A DNA stretch of 64,000 nt from Lihuaxuella thermophila (GCF_900110165.1 NZ_FOCQ01000003.1:62001-126000); one strand, 5' to 3'; positions 1 to 9,399 are shown, counted from the stretch's first letter. The notes: generated by a model not told the origin, from the sequence alone. Translations and numbers: made by a program.

Positions 1-1319
1 TCCAACAAAACGTGAGCATTGGTTCCGCCAAATCCGAAGGAATTGACTCCCGCCAAGGCAGGGCCTTCCGCATCGGGCCACGGGGTCAGTTCCTGTGCCA
101 CCTGTAGGCGTAACTTTTCAAAAGAAATGGACGGGTTTGGATTTTTCAGGTGCAGATTCGGAGGGATTTGTTTGTGTTTTAAACAAAGTACCGCTTTGAT
201 TAAACCAGCCACCCCTGCAGCGGCTTCTGTATGTCCGATATTGGTCTTCACTGAACCGACGAAGCATTTTTCTCCTTCCGGACGGCCTTCGGAGAGGACC
301 GAACCCAGAGCATTCACCTCGATCGGATCTCCTACGGGGGTCCCTGTTCCATGTGCTTCCACGTATTGAATTTGCCCCGGTGAAACGCCGGCACGGCTGT
401 ATACCTCTCTTAACAGCGCCTCCTGAGCTTCTCTTCGCGGAACCGTGATCCCGTTGCTATGCCCGTCTTGGTTCACACCGGTCGCACGGATTAAGGCATG
501 AATCGGATCTCCGTCGGCCAGTGCTTGGGACAAGGGCTTTAACAGAATGACTCCCGCACCCTCTCCCCGAACATAACCGTTGGCGCTAGAATCCCAGGTT
601 TTGGAACGCCCGTCAGGTGAAAGCATGCCCGCTTTGGACTCTGCAATCGTATAATCGGGTTTGAGCATGATATTGACTCCGCCGGCCAAGGCCAGGTCTG
701 TCTCGCCGTTCCATAAACTTTGACATGCCAAATGGACGGCAACCAGCGACGAAGAACAAGCCGTATCGACAGCCACACTGGGCCCTTGGAAATCAAATAC
801 ATAAGATAGCCGGTTTGCCAACAGGGTCATCATCGCACCCGTAGCCGTATGAGAGTCGACTAAATGGCGATTGCTCTCCGAAAATTGCAGCAGCTTGTAA
901 TCCAGGGTAAAGCCGCCCATAAATACACCTGTTTTGGAGCCGGCTAACTTTTCAGGAACTTGTCCGGCATCTTCCAAACACTCCCAGGTGACTTCCAGCA
1001 ACAAGCGCTGTTGAGGGTCCATTAAAGCTGCTTCACGCGGGGAGATCCCAAAAAAGGAAGCGTCAAATTGGTCGATCTGATCCAGGAAACCGCCCCACCG
1101 GGTGATGAGTCTGCCCGGGATCTCCCGGCTGGGATTATAAAATGCCTTGAGATCCCAACGGTCTTTCGGAACCTCTGAAATTGCGTCAACACCACTTTTC
1201 AAAATATTCTAAAATTTGTCCGGGCTATCGGCACCACCCGGAAAACGACATCCCATTCCGATGATGGCGATCGGTTCATTTACTTTCCTTTGCTCCATGA
1301 GATCAAGATCCCCTTTCAT
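1..1319 (-). pseudogene. Type I polyketide synthase, N-terminal ketosynthase domain, with an internal stop (partial)
   Basis: The minus strand encodes a beta-ketoacyl synthase (KS) domain that performs decarboxylative Claisen condensation in polyketide assembly. It starts at an ATG at 1319 and runs off the left edge. All three catalytic residues are visible: Cys in DTACSSSLVAVH, His in VEAHGTGT and His in NIGHTEAAAG; the last readable residues are FGGTNAHVLLE. The N-terminus has the usual [15 protein letters not shown] signature. In the same frame, after DSPDKF, a TAG at 1209-1211 replaces the Trp codon expected there (F-W-N-I-L-K). Downstream sequence is otherwise undamaged, so this is a recent nonsense mutation, a sequencing error, or a split gene with internal re-initiation. 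Its ATG overlaps the TGA of the upstream epimerase gene (ATGA), implying coupling. KS identity is firm; functional status is open. Confidence 0.85.
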
Positions 1320-2281
1320 CGTGTCTCTACAGTTTGTCTCGCGCGCATTCGACACCACTCGAGCGTTTTCCGAATCGCTTCCCGGTGCGGGGTGGCATTG
1401 GCACCAAAAGTGCTTTCAAATTTACTGTGGTTCATGACAAAGGGTTTCTCAAATTGATATAAAATTTCTTTCACATCCCTCATAAAGGGGCTGAATAATG
1501 ACAGGAAAGCAATTCCCAGCTTGGGAGCCACGCTTAGTTTGGCCGGTGTTCCCGCCTCTTCATATACCATTTCGATGAATTGTCTCGTCGTTAAGGTTTC
1601 CCCACTGGGAATATGCCAGATTTCACCCAAGGCTTCCTCACGTTCACCCAGTGTAATTAAACCTTTGGCAAAATCATCGATAAAAGTATATGTATGAGGC
1701 GCATCAGGATCACCGAGCACTTGTGCGGCCTTTCCTTCCAATGCTGCGATAAACAGCTTTTCACCCACGATCGAATCGAACACATCGGGACCATAAAAGT
1801 TGGAAGCACGACCGATTGCGGCCCTGATTCTCTTTTGGGCATGCGCCTGCATAATCTTGTCTGCGATATGCGCCCGGATCCGCCCTTTGGGTCCGGTAGC
1901 GGCATTCGGCAGATCTTCGGTCATCTCGGTCGAGACAGGACCATACATATAAAGATTATCGCCATGTACCAGCTTTGCCCCGGCAGATTCTGCTGCCGAG
2001 ATGATATTTTCGATCATCGGCACCAGCTTTTCCGACCACTCCGCATAAGGAACATTGGTGCAGTTATAAATGACCGCTGCATCTAGGCAAACTTTCTGCA
2101 ATTCTTCCAGGTTCATGGCATCTGCTTGAACCACTTCAACTTCCGACGGCAGATCAGCCAGGCCGGTTCGGTTGACGGCTCGTACCGCTTTTCCTCTGGA
2201 CACCAGCTCCCTGACGACTGCCTTCCCCAGCGCACCTGTACCGATCACGACATGTTTTTCCGTTGAATTCGCTTTGTCCAT
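1316..2281 (-). CDS. NAD(P)-dependent epimerase/dehydratase family protein (extended SDR-like)
   Basis: This 321-residue Rossmann-fold protein opens with [17 protein letters not shown], a GxGxxG dinucleotide-binding motif. VVQADAMN follows, as in NDP-sugar epimerases and NmrA-like proteins where DxxD contacts adenine. NLYMYGP occupies the place of the catalytic Tyr region but lacks a clean YxxxK, so the reaction cannot be named. The start has an AAGGAGGAATC site just upstream. The gene ends in an ATGA overlap with the PKS gene, so it is probably co-transcribed with it and may tailor or supply a precursor for the polyketide; that role is inference. Upstream is an AT-rich intergenic region that should hold the promoter. 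Confidence 0.8.
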   Translation of the reverse strand: MDKANSTEKHVVIGTGALGKAVVRELVSRGKAVRAVNRTGLADLPSEVEVVQADAMNLEELQKVCLDAAVIYNCTNVPYAEWSEKLVPMIENIISAAESAGAKLVHGDNLYMYGPVSTEMTEDLPNAATGPKGRIRAHIADKIMQAHAQKRIRAAIGRASNFYGPDVFDSIVGEKLFIAALEGKAAQVLGDPDAPHTYTFIDDFAKGLITLGEREEALGEIWHIPSGETLTTRQFIEMVYEEAGTPAKLSVAPKLGIAFLSLFSPFMRDVKEILYQFEKPFVMNHSKFESTFGANATPHREAIRKTLEWCRMRARQTVETR

Positions 2282-2855
2282 GATTCCTCCTTCATTTTGT
2301 TCAACTTCAAATATAATTAATTATTCTTACACTATTCATTCTATTAATTAAATATTTAATTGTCAATGTTATTTCTGTATATTTAGTGATTAAATTATGA
2401 TAAACAGATTTAATTTAAATAAAGGTCCTAATTTAAATAAGTAAATTGTACTATTTAAGTTTATTACGAGAATCGAGAAAAAATCCCAAAGAAATGGTCA
2501 AGAGGTAAATCAGAAAAACCGTTCGAGCAGCCAAGTTCGCATCCATTTCCTTAAGAAAGCTCTGTTTCTTTAGCATAACAGCCCAAAATCATCTATCGAT
2601 CATATGATTGATAAAAAAGAAATAAGAATGTGTTAACTTCTCTAAATAAAGGAGCGAATCCAGGATCCTTCCAATTTGAACCAAAAGTCCATCTAAAAAG
2701 TTATTGAAAATGAACTCTCTTTTAGATGCAAGAAGGGCGGGATCATGATCATGAAAAATGTCTTGCCAACTCCTGTTTGGCATTTTATAATTTCGATAAT
2801 CTAAATTTACGAGAGAAAACAGTTCGGATTGAATGAACGGATAGGAGAGCTACCC
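2282..2855. other. AT-rich intergenic region between divergent epimerase/PKS and MFS genes
   Basis: About 570 bases with no convincing gene. It is strongly AT-rich with many TTAA-type runs and must contain promoters for both divergent units, but I could not pick a confident -35/-10 pair. A 64-codon minus-strand reading frame at 2589-2783 has no good ribosome binding site and no family resemblance. The higher AT content fits a boundary of horizontally acquired DNA next to the PKS gene. Confidence 0.5.
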
Positions 2856-4091
2856 ATGCAACTTTCCTCAACCGAGCGCTTCGATGCAAAACCAACTATA
2901 TATCCTATTTTATTTTTGATTAGCCTTGTCCATCTGTTCAATGACTCCATGCAAGCGGTGATTCCGGCCATCTTTCCCATCTTGAAAAATTCGATGCACC
3001 TGACTTACACGCAGATCGGATGGATTGGCTTTGCCATCAACTTTACCGCCTCTCTACTGCAACCGGTGTTTGGCTGGTATACGGACAAACGCCCTTTTCC
3101 GTATATGCTGCCAATCGGAATGGCTTCCACCTGTCTCGGGATGTTCTGTCTGGCCTTTGCACCCAGCTACATGTTTGTCCTGTTGGCCGTCGTGCTGGTG
3201 GGAATCGGCTCTGCCATCTTTCATCCCGAATCTTCGCGTGTATCCTATTTGGCTGCCGGAAATCGACGGGGGCTGGCTCAATCGATCTTTCAGGTAGGCG
3301 GGAACACGGGACAAGCTCTCGCTCCGCTGATGACCTACCTGATCTTTATCCCGCTCGGGCAACGGGGAGCCCTCTGGTTTACGTTAGTGGCAGGCACCGC
3401 CCTGGTGATCCAGCTATTCATCGCCAGGTGGTATCAGGGCTATCTGCGCGCCCATCCCCGTCCCGCAAATCAAGAGCAGGCGGCAGCTCAAACGAGCGGA
3501 ATAAAAAAGGCGCTTCTTTTCGCCATGATTTTGCTGATCTTTCTTATTTTCGTCCGCTCCTGGTATCACGCCGGCATCAGCACCTACTATCAGTTCTATT
3601 TGATGGAACGGTACCACATCTCGTTGGAACACGCGCAAATCTACATTTTCCTCTTCCTGTTGGCCGGTGCAGCCGGAACGTTCTTCGGCGGCCCGCTCGC
3701 AGACCGATTCGGCATGAAAAGGATTATATATTTTTCGATGCTGGGTTCCGCGCCGCTTGCCCTGCTCCTGCCTTATGTGAACGCCTCCTGGGCGTATGTG
3801 ATCTTACTCATGAACGGCTTTATCGTGCTGTCCAGTTTTTCCGTCACCGTGGTCTACGCACAGCAGCTGTTCCCGGGCAAAATCGGGATGGTTTCCGGTT
3901 TAACCGTCGGATTTGCATTCGGCATGGGAGCGGTTGGTTCGGTGGGCTTGGGAAAAATGATCGACATGGCGGGACTCTCAAGCGTGATGCATTGGATCGG
4001 ATTTCTGCCGCTTCTCGGCGTACTCACTTATTTCCTTCCGGATGACCAAAAGGTGAAGGAATGGAACCAGAGAGAAAAACAAACGGCTTGA
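2856..4091 (+). CDS. MFS transporter, fosmidomycin-resistance (Fsr)-like
   Basis: A 411-residue major facilitator with about 12 hydrophobic segments. N-terminal NDSMQAVIPAIFPILK, VFGWYTDKRPFPYMLPIG and GSAIFHPESSRVSY are typical of the Fsr subfamily, whose members export fosmidomycin and related small molecules by proton antiport. The chosen ATG is preceded by AGGAGAG at 2843-2849, six bases away; an in-frame TTG at 2829 has no such site. The gene is followed by a hairpin terminator shared with the convergent PTS operon. The substrate here is unknown; the family call is secure. Confidence 0.88.
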   Translation: MQLSSTERFDAKPTIYPILFLISLVHLFNDSMQAVIPAIFPILKNSMHLTYTQIGWIGFAINFTASLLQPVFGWYTDKRPFPYMLPIGMASTCLGMFCLAFAPSYMFVLLAVVLVGIGSAIFHPESSRVSYLAAGNRRGLAQSIFQVGGNTGQALAPLMTYLIFIPLGQRGALWFTLVAGTALVIQLFIARWYQGYLRAHPRPANQEQAAAQTSGIKKALLFAMILLIFLIFVRSWYHAGISTYYQFYLMERYHISLEHAQIYIFLFLLAGAAGTFFGGPLADRFGMKRIIYFSMLGSAPLALLLPYVNASWAYVILLMNGFIVLSSFSVTVVYAQQLFPGKIGMVSGLTVGFAFGMGAVGSVGLGKMIDMAGLSSVMHWIGFLPLLGVLTYFLPDDQKVKEWNQREKQTA

Positions 4092-4099
4092 TTAAAAAA

Positions 4100-4136
4100 A
4101 GAACCCTGCCGCTCATTTGACCGGCAGGGTTCTTGC
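4100..4136. terminator. Bidirectional intrinsic terminator (MFS / ulaA)
   Basis: An 11-bp GC-rich stem pairs 4101-4111 with 4122-4132 around a 10-base loop. It is flanked by an A run on the left and T-rich sequence on the right, so it can terminate both convergent genes. Confidence 0.85.
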
Positions 4137-4137
4137 T

Positions 4138-5397
4138 TTAAAACAGTTTGATGAGATAACCGAGAATCAACCCTACCACCCCGAAGTCGGAGTCGCCAAA
4201 AGTGGTCTTTTCAAAGCCAAGGGTTCCCAAAAGCGGCAGCAGCAATGCCGGCAGAAAGCTGATCAAAAGCCCGTTGGCAAAGGCTCCAAGGATCGCCCCT
4301 CTCCTTCCGCCGGTTGCGTTCCCAAAGACACCCGCAGTCGCTCCGGTAAAGAAATGAGGAACCAAACCGGGAACAATCACCGCAAGCCCAAACAGAGGAA
4401 GCAAAAACATGCTGATCAGACCTGCCAGAAAGCTCATGATGAAACCGATGATGACGGCATTGGGGGCAAACGGGAAGACGGTGGGACAATCGAGAGCCGG
4501 TTTGGCATTGGGCACGATCTTATCCGCGATTCCTTTAAATGCCGGAACAATCTCCGCGATCAGAATCCGCACCCCGGCCAGAACGATGTACACCCCTGCG
4601 GCAAAGGTAATCGCCTGAATGAGCGAGTAGACGATATAATTGGTACCGCCCGACAGCTTGCTCTCCACAAACGTTTGACCGGCAAAGAGCGCCACAATAA
4701 TGAAGAGCAGGGTCATCGTCAAAGAGACCGCCACCGAGGTATCCCGCAAAAAGCCGAGTTGCTTGGGAACCTTAATATTTTCGGTCGAATGATCCTTATT
4801 CCCGAAATATTTCCCGACCGTTCCCGCGACAAAGTAGCCCAGCGACCCAAAATGGCCCACGGCAAAGTCGTCGCTGTTCGTAATCTGTCTCACATAGGGC
4901 TGCAACAGCGCCGGAAACAGGACCATACACAACCCCAGCAAAACAGAGCCCAGGAGGACGGTTCCGACTCCTTTGACCCCGCTCGTCGACAAAATCACTC
5001 CGATGAGGCAAGCCATGAACATCGTATGATGCCCGGTGAGAAAGATATATTTAAACCGGGTAAAACGGGCCAGCAGGATATTGACAACCATCCCGAACAC
5101 CATGATCAGCGCCGTTTCCATGCCAAAGGTGTTCTGGGCCACGGCCACGATCGCCTCGTTATTGGGAATCACCCCGGTAATGTGAAAGGCCTGGTTAAAC
5201 ATTTTGCCAAATACATCCAGAGAACCGATGATCACATTCGCTCCTGCTCCGATGATCAGAAAGCCCATAATGGTTTTCAGCGTGCCGGCAACGATGTCGG
5301 CAGCTCCTTTTTTCTGCAAAAGAAGGCCGATGAGTGCAAACAGACCGACCAAAATGGCCGGGGTTCCCAAAATATCTTTCATTATCATGTCAAACAT
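4138..5397 (-). CDS. ulaA: PTS ascorbate-type transporter subunit IIC
   Basis: A 419-residue polytopic membrane protein of the UlaA/SgaT family, which imports L-ascorbate coupled to phosphoenolpyruvate-driven phosphorylation. Family landmarks are the early LLLQKKGAADIVAGTLKT, the segment FLTGHHTMFMA and the glycine-rich GNATGGRRGAILGAF near the end. GGAGG lies eight bases before the ATG. It is the last gene of a three-gene unit (regulator-EIIA, EIIB, EIIC). No catabolic genes such as ulaD-G follow, so ascorbate is the family substrate rather than a proven one. Confidence 0.9.
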   Translation of the reverse strand: MFDMIMKDILGTPAILVGLFALIGLLLQKKGAADIVAGTLKTIMGFLIIGAGANVIIGSLDVFGKMFNQAFHITGVIPNNEAIVAVAQNTFGMETALIMVFGMVVNILLARFTRFKYIFLTGHHTMFMACLIGVILSTSGVKGVGTVLLGSVLLGLCMVLFPALLQPYVRQITNSDDFAVGHFGSLGYFVAGTVGKYFGNKDHSTENIKVPKQLGFLRDTSVAVSLTMTLLFIIVALFAGQTFVESKLSGGTNYIVYSLIQAITFAAGVYIVLAGVRILIAEIVPAFKGIADKIVPNAKPALDCPTVFPFAPNAVIIGFIMSFLAGLISMFLLPLFGLAVIVPGLVPHFFTGATAGVFGNATGGRRGAILGAFANGLLISFLPALLLPLLGTLGFEKTTFGDSDFGVVGLILGYLIKLF

Positions 5398-5523
5398 AAA
5401 GAAATCCTCCTCTCCTGCTTCAAAGTCATTTGTTTCACCGGCTGACTGTGATGGGGATGAGGCCGTTGGGAAACGGACGACACCCGTACATGGACCAGCC
5501 GGGAAAGGATGTTTACCCTATTT

Positions 5524-5787
5524 TCATAAATATGGGGAAAGCTTCTCTTTCATTTCTCCGATATTCATCACGTTCTCCAAAGCGATGATCCGGCGTGTTC
5601 CATCGTCAAGGCTGTGGATGATATCTTTGGCTCCAATGTAAAGATCCGCTTTTTCCGTGCGCGCCGTTGCCAGATCCGTATGAGTCACCTCCGCTTCTTT
5701 GCCGAGTTCAGCCAGCGCTTTTTTTACATTCAGCTCCATGATGAAACTGCTTCCCAGTCCGTTTCCGCACACAACCAAAATTTTCAT
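5524..5787 (-). CDS. ulaB: PTS ascorbate-type transporter subunit IIB
   Basis: An 87-residue cytoplasmic EIIB of the SgaB/UlaB type. The phosphorylatable Cys sits in MKILVVCGNGLGSSFI at the N-terminus, as in the lactose/ascorbate EIIB fold. It would receive phosphate from the EIIA domain fused to the upstream regulator and pass it to sugar held by the EIIC. Its ATG overlaps the TGA of the regulator (ATGA at 5784-5787), implying coupled translation. A 126-base gap separates it from the EIIC gene. Confidence 0.9.
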   Translation of the reverse strand: MKILVVCGNGLGSSFIMELNVKKALAELGKEAEVTHTDLATARTEKADLYIGAKDIIHSLDDGTRRIIALENVMNIGEMKEKLSPYL

Positions 5788-7862
5788 TTAAACGTTTCCC
5801 CTTTCGAATAATGATGAATGAGTTTCATGATCTCTGCTTTTTCCTCACACTGAATGAGGCGGTCAATATTTTCTTCCGAGGATAGCAACTCGGTCAGCTG
5901 GGCAAGTGCTCTCAGATGGGATTCACCATCGGTGGCCGCCAGGACGATGACTAAGTGAACCGGCTTTTTATCGCCAAACAACACGCTTTGTTTCAAGCGG
6001 AGAAGGCTCATGGACAGGATGTTCACGCCTTCTTCCGGGCGGGCATGGGGAATGGCCACTTTTGGGGTGATCACGACGTATGGTCCCGTCTCTTGAATGG
6101 AGCGGATCATCGCCTCGACATATGACGGTTCAACCGATCCGTTCTCAAGAAGTGGTTGAGCCGCCAACCGTACGGCTTCCTGCCAGTCGGCCACCTCGTC
6201 AGCCAATTGGACAGTTTCTTCGGTGATCAATTCATCTAACACGGGCTTGTCTGTCTCCTTCCTCATCCATCCTTTTTTGAACCGATTTTTGAAGTGCCGG
6301 CGAAGAGCTCCGGCCAACCCGTCGGCATCCCGAATGTCGGCATATTGGCCAATGAGCTCGACCAGTGCCGGAACATCCGGCTCCGTCAGGGAAAAACCGT
6401 ATAAAACCTGCATCACTTCTCTGTATATCCTTTGTTCCTCTTCCTTGTCGATAATGGGGTTTACAATGAAGAGCATGGCCTCCGTTCTCACAAATACGGT
6501 GGAAAAAACGATGTCATAAGAAAACGGAGACTTGTAAAACTCCCGGACGGACAAGCTGTCCAAAAAGAGAAGATCGGGAAACATTTCCTTCAGTTTGATG
6601 AAGAGCATTTTGGAGATGGCTACTCCTTTGGGACAAACAACAACCGCCTTCGGCCAGGAAGCCAGCTCCATCCCCTGCCTTCTCAGCCAACTGCCAAAAT
6701 GCATCGTCACATAAGCCATTTCATCATCTGACACGGGACGGCCAACCCTACGGACGAACGGCTCCATCGCCTTTTTGACCAGGTGATGAAGTTCGCTGTG
6801 TTCCTTCATGATCAGACCACACAATGGATTTTTCAATTCCAGGCCAAACTTCACACGAAAGTAGGCCGGACGCAGGTGTTGAAAAATTTGCCGGGCCAAC
6901 TTTTCTTTTTCCTTCAATTCGACGCAGGCGTGCTTCTCAAACTCCTCAATCATCCGGAAAGACAGATCCAGCCATTGTTGCCTGTGAGGGTCCGGCTCAT
7001 CATCGCCGGCATCTGCCATATTGGTTGCCAACAATTGAAGGGCAAAATAAGCCCGTTCTTCAGGAAACTCCTTTTCTTCCCATTTCAATAAATGAAAAAG
7101 ATTTTCCATCGCTCCGTACTCCGCCGTGGAAACCACCTCTTGCCAGCCATCGACCGGCCATGACAACCGGTTCCCCGTTTGAATGCGGATCACTGTATAG
7201 ACAATCTCATAAGCCAACTCCGCCAACCGTTCATCGGTATAGCAAATTTGTAACTGGTTTTCGATCCGCTCCAATTCCCTCTGAACCATTTGGACCCGCT
7301 CCACATCGTCTCCCAGCGGTTGCGAGAGCAACCATTCTCCATTTTCGCGGGAAAGGCAGCTCCGGATGAGCGAAGCAAGCAACCGCCTCCGGTTCCATTC
7401 CAATCCGTTGAGAAAATAACCTTCCGAACGGCTATAGCGAAGTTGAATCCCGTATTCCCCGGCCAGGCGATTGGCTTTTTTGATGTCATTTAAAGCCGTA
7501 TTGCGGCTCACTTGAAGTGCGCTGCTGATATGGAGGAGCGACAGGTGTTCTTTTTTGGCGAGCAACAGGAGCAAGACGAATCGGGCCCGTTCTTGGTCAG
7601 TCAGTATATAAACCTCTTTCGAACGGGGAGTCTGGAGCTCCGCAGCTTGATTTGCAACAGACGGGTCCACCCGAAAACCTTGCTGCCGGTCATACTGGAC
7701 GGGGGGCAGATTCTTTTCGTTCAACCAGCCGTTGATCTTATCCAGATCATATTGAATCTGTCTGCGGGAAAGACGCAGTTTCCGTTCCAGATCTCCGATG
7801 CTCGCGCCGGGCAAGGAAATGATCTCCTGCAATAACCGGATACTTCTTTGATCTAATTGCAT
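5784..7862 (-). CDS. BglG/MtlR-type PRD transcriptional regulator with EIIB-like and EIIA domains
   Basis: A 692-residue PTS-controlled regulator. In order: two N-terminal helix-turn-helix segments (about residues 1-150, including LRLSRRQIQYDLDKI and QVSRNTALNDIKKA), two PRD domains (the second with EMAYVTMHFGSWLRR), an EIIB-like domain (VVVCPKGVAISKML), and a C-terminal type-2 EIIA domain with active His in VAIPHARPEEGV. The chosen ATG at 7862 follows GAAAGGG; an upstream extension to 8039 lacks a start signal and would run through the promoter. The EIIA domain probably supplies the only EIIA for the adjacent EIIB/EIIC. A cre site and promoter lie just upstream. Confidence 0.88.
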   Translation of the reverse strand: MQLDQRSIRLLQEIISLPGASIGDLERKLRLSRRQIQYDLDKINGWLNEKNLPPVQYDRQQGFRVDPSVANQAAELQTPRSKEVYILTDQERARFVLLLLLAKKEHLSLLHISSALQVSRNTALNDIKKANRLAGEYGIQLRYSRSEGYFLNGLEWNRRRLLASLIRSCLSRENGEWLLSQPLGDDVERVQMVQRELERIENQLQICYTDERLAELAYEIVYTVIRIQTGNRLSWPVDGWQEVVSTAEYGAMENLFHLLKWEEKEFPEERAYFALQLLATNMADAGDDEPDPHRQQWLDLSFRMIEEFEKHACVELKEKEKLARQIFQHLRPAYFRVKFGLELKNPLCGLIMKEHSELHHLVKKAMEPFVRRVGRPVSDDEMAYVTMHFGSWLRRQGMELASWPKAVVVCPKGVAISKMLFIKLKEMFPDLLFLDSLSVREFYKSPFSYDIVFSTVFVRTEAMLFIVNPIIDKEEEQRIYREVMQVLYGFSLTEPDVPALVELIGQYADIRDADGLAGALRRHFKNRFKKGWMRKETDKPVLDELITEETVQLADEVADWQEAVRLAAQPLLENGSVEPSYVEAMIRSIQETGPYVVITPKVAIPHARPEEGVNILSMSLLRLKQSVLFGDKKPVHLVIVLAATDGESHLRALAQLTELLSSEENIDRLIQCEEKAEIMKLIHHYSKGETFK

Positions 7863-7887
7863 AACAAAAACCCTTTCCGCATAAACT

Positions 7888-7927
7888 ATTATATTAAAGG
7901 TTATTGAAACCCAGAAAACGTTTTCAT
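7888..7927 (-). promoter_or_regulatory. Promoter with CcpA cre site for the PTS operon
   Basis: On the minus strand ATGAAAACGTTTTCT (7913-7927) matches the Bacillus cre consensus WTGNAANCGNWNNCW at every fixed position. A perfect -10, TATAAT, lies at 7888-7893. The cre covers the expected -35 area, where no good -35 is seen. CcpA bound with HPr-Ser-P should therefore block this promoter when preferred sugars are present. Confidence 0.8.
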
Positions 7928-7983
7928 CACAACTTGTGGACATCGGTTTGCACAAAATTGGGTGAGTCGTCAGCCGAAATACA

Positions 7984-8012
7984 AAAAGTCCTTCCACATG
8001 AGAAGGACTTTT
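7984..8012 (-). terminator. Intrinsic terminator
   Basis: An 11-bp stem (7984-7994 with 8002-8012) with a seven-base loop is followed on the minus strand by a T run. It terminates the small membrane-protein gene ahead of the PTS promoter. Confidence 0.75.
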
Positions 8013-8062
8013 ATCATCTCTGGATTTACAATCAGGCAATCCAAATCGGGAACCGAACCGCT

Positions 8063-8254
8063 CTAGTCAGCGTAATCGTCTCTTTGGTCTTTGCTGAACA
8101 TCAGAACAAAATATGCCGATAAACCAAAGAGAAGCCAGTAGACCAAACTTCCCGACCAATAAGTGGCTTCCGTGGATAAGACATAGGGTACGGCATTTAT
8201 AACCAAACAGGGGGCAGAGTACAAACATCCGTACAGGATGGCTTTCCTGTTCAT
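8063..8254 (-). CDS. Small two-TM membrane protein, unknown function
   Basis: A 63-residue protein with two hydrophobic stretches (AILYGCLYSAPCLVINAVPY and a second around VYWLLFGLSAYFVLMF), ending in a charged KDQRDDYAD tail. GGAGGG lies six bases before the ATG at 8254; a GTG one codon upstream would be too close to that site. I do not recognise the family. It sits alone between a divergent gene and a terminator. Confidence 0.6.
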   Translation of the reverse strand: MNRKAILYGCLYSAPCLVINAVPYVLSTEATYWSGSLVYWLLFGLSAYFVLMFSKDQRDDYAD

Positions 8255-8410
8255 CACAATCCCTCCGGTTCATCCTTAGTATGAACGGAAAATGGATGAA
8301 TGAACCGGGATCTTCACCCGTATATTGAAGACAAGATGCTGTCTTTTCCTCCGCCCGCTTTTTTGTTATATTGGCAATTAGTGAGTTTCAAGGCGGAGTT
8401 GATCAACCCA

Positions 8411-8725
8411 ATGAACATACAACTCAGTGAGCTGGCCGCGATCAGGCTCAAACTGCTGATCTCCGGGGAGAGATCGCCGGAACCTCTCGCCGTCCGCGTG
8501 GTTCCGCTCACTTCCGGATGCAGCGCCCCTTCTTTTGCGCTGGAGCTTACCGAAATCCTTCCGGAGTATGAAACGAAAACAGAAAAGGGAATCGTGTTTG
8601 CCTGGCTGCCATCCGAATCAGCCTGGATGGACGGCCTGGTGATCGATCTGAACAGGGAAAACGGCAAGTTTTCCATTTACCATCCCCATCCTCCGTTTAT
8701 GTCCGATTGCCAACTGGAAAACTGA
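8411..8725 (+). CDS. HesB/IscA-like (A-type iron-sulfur carrier fold) protein
   Basis: A 104-residue protein that follows the HesB/YadR pattern. It starts with IQLSELAAIRLKLLIS (A-type proteins: ITxxAAxxLK), continues with LTSGCSAPSFALEL (cf. GCSGxxYxLxL) and ends with IDLNRENGKFSIYHPHPP (cf. FxFxNPNA). Only the Cys of GCS is kept and the C-terminal C-G-C is missing, so it resembles the YneR/YqkB-type members rather than a canonical iron-sulfur donor. The ATG at 8411 was chosen because the homologous region begins there; the ribosome site (GGCGGAG) is about 12 bases away. The upstream in-frame extension to 8300 looks non-coding. Confidence 0.6.
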   Translation: MNIQLSELAAIRLKLLISGERSPEPLAVRVVPLTSGCSAPSFALELTEILPEYETKTEKGIVFAWLPSESAWMDGLVIDLNRENGKFSIYHPHPPFMSDCQLEN

Positions 8726-8778
8726 CCGTCATTTGCCCGCAGTCTGTCTCAGTTTAAAATTCATTGGAGTTGTGGTAC

Positions 8779-9360
8779 ATGTTGACAAACAAATGGGTCC
8801 TCACGGCTGGAACCTCTCTGGTGATCATCGGTCTGATCTTCTTCGGCTATTTATGGCCTTTGGTATCGCGCTATGATCATGTCGACCCCGACGGCCGGAC
8901 CCGGCAGGCGGCCATCGTATTAGGGGCCGCCCTATGGGATCAGCAACCGAGCCCCGCGCTTCAGGAAAGGTTAAACCAGGCTCTCCGGCTCTATCATGAC
9001 GGGTTGGTTCAGTACATCATCCTTTCGGGAGGGCTGGGGAATAACGGCATCACAGAAGCGGAGGGCATGAAAAAATATCTGGTCGACCGCGGAGTACCTG
9101 CCGAACACCTGATTCTGGAGGATCGTTCCAGCAATACCAAGGAAAATTTAAAATTCACCGCAGAGATTTTGCAAAAGCACAAATGGACGGAATTGTACAT
9201 TGTCACCCACGATTATCACATGTACCGGGCTTTAAATTACGCCCGCCAAGCCGGCATACACGCTGCCCCGGCTCCCGTCCATTCCAGGGTGCTGTTTACC
9301 CCTTACCATAAAACAAGAGAATGTCTCGCCCTCATCAAGCAAAAAGTATTTCATCTTTAA
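8779..9360 (+). CDS. YdcF/SanA-like DUF218 membrane-anchored protein
   Basis: A 193-residue protein with one N-terminal membrane segment (VLTAGTSLVIIGLIFFGYLW) followed by a DUF218 domain. Hallmarks are AAIVLGAALW, YIILSGGLG, EAEGMKKYLVDRGVP, EDRSSNTKENL and IVTHDYHMYRAL. DUF218 proteins (YdcF, SanA, ElyC) act at the cell envelope, and some influence vancomycin sensitivity or envelope carbohydrate synthesis; the reaction is unknown. The ATG at 8779 has GGAG nine bases upstream. A hairpin terminator follows. Confidence 0.8.
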   Translation: MLTNKWVLTAGTSLVIIGLIFFGYLWPLVSRYDHVDPDGRTRQAAIVLGAALWDQQPSPALQERLNQALRLYHDGLVQYIILSGGLGNNGITEAEGMKKYLVDRGVPAEHLILEDRSSNTKENLKFTAEILQKHKWTELYIVTHDYHMYRALNYARQAGIHAAPAPVHSRVLFTPYHKTRECLALIKQKVFHL

Positions 9361-9365
9361 CACGG

Positions 9366-9399
9366 AAAGGTTGGATCAAGCCAGGAATCCAGCCTTTTT
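9366..9399 (+). terminator. Intrinsic terminator after the YdcF-like gene
   Basis: A 10-bp stem (9367-9376 with 9387-9396, one G-T pair) is followed by TTTTTA. It touches the stop codon region of the convergent DUF309 gene. Confidence 0.65.

Noticed and set aside
2589-2783. 64-codon minus-strand frame in the AT-rich gap
   Set aside because: No SD and no similarity; composition matches non-coding AT-rich DNA.
4117-5445. 442-codon plus-strand frame
   Set aside because: It is antisense to the UlaA gene, rich in Arg, Gln and His with no family resemblance, and has no ribosome site.
5784-8039. Longer start for the PTS regulator
   Set aside because: The extra 59 codons run through the cre site and -10, so they cannot be translated from that promoter; a good start exists at 7862.
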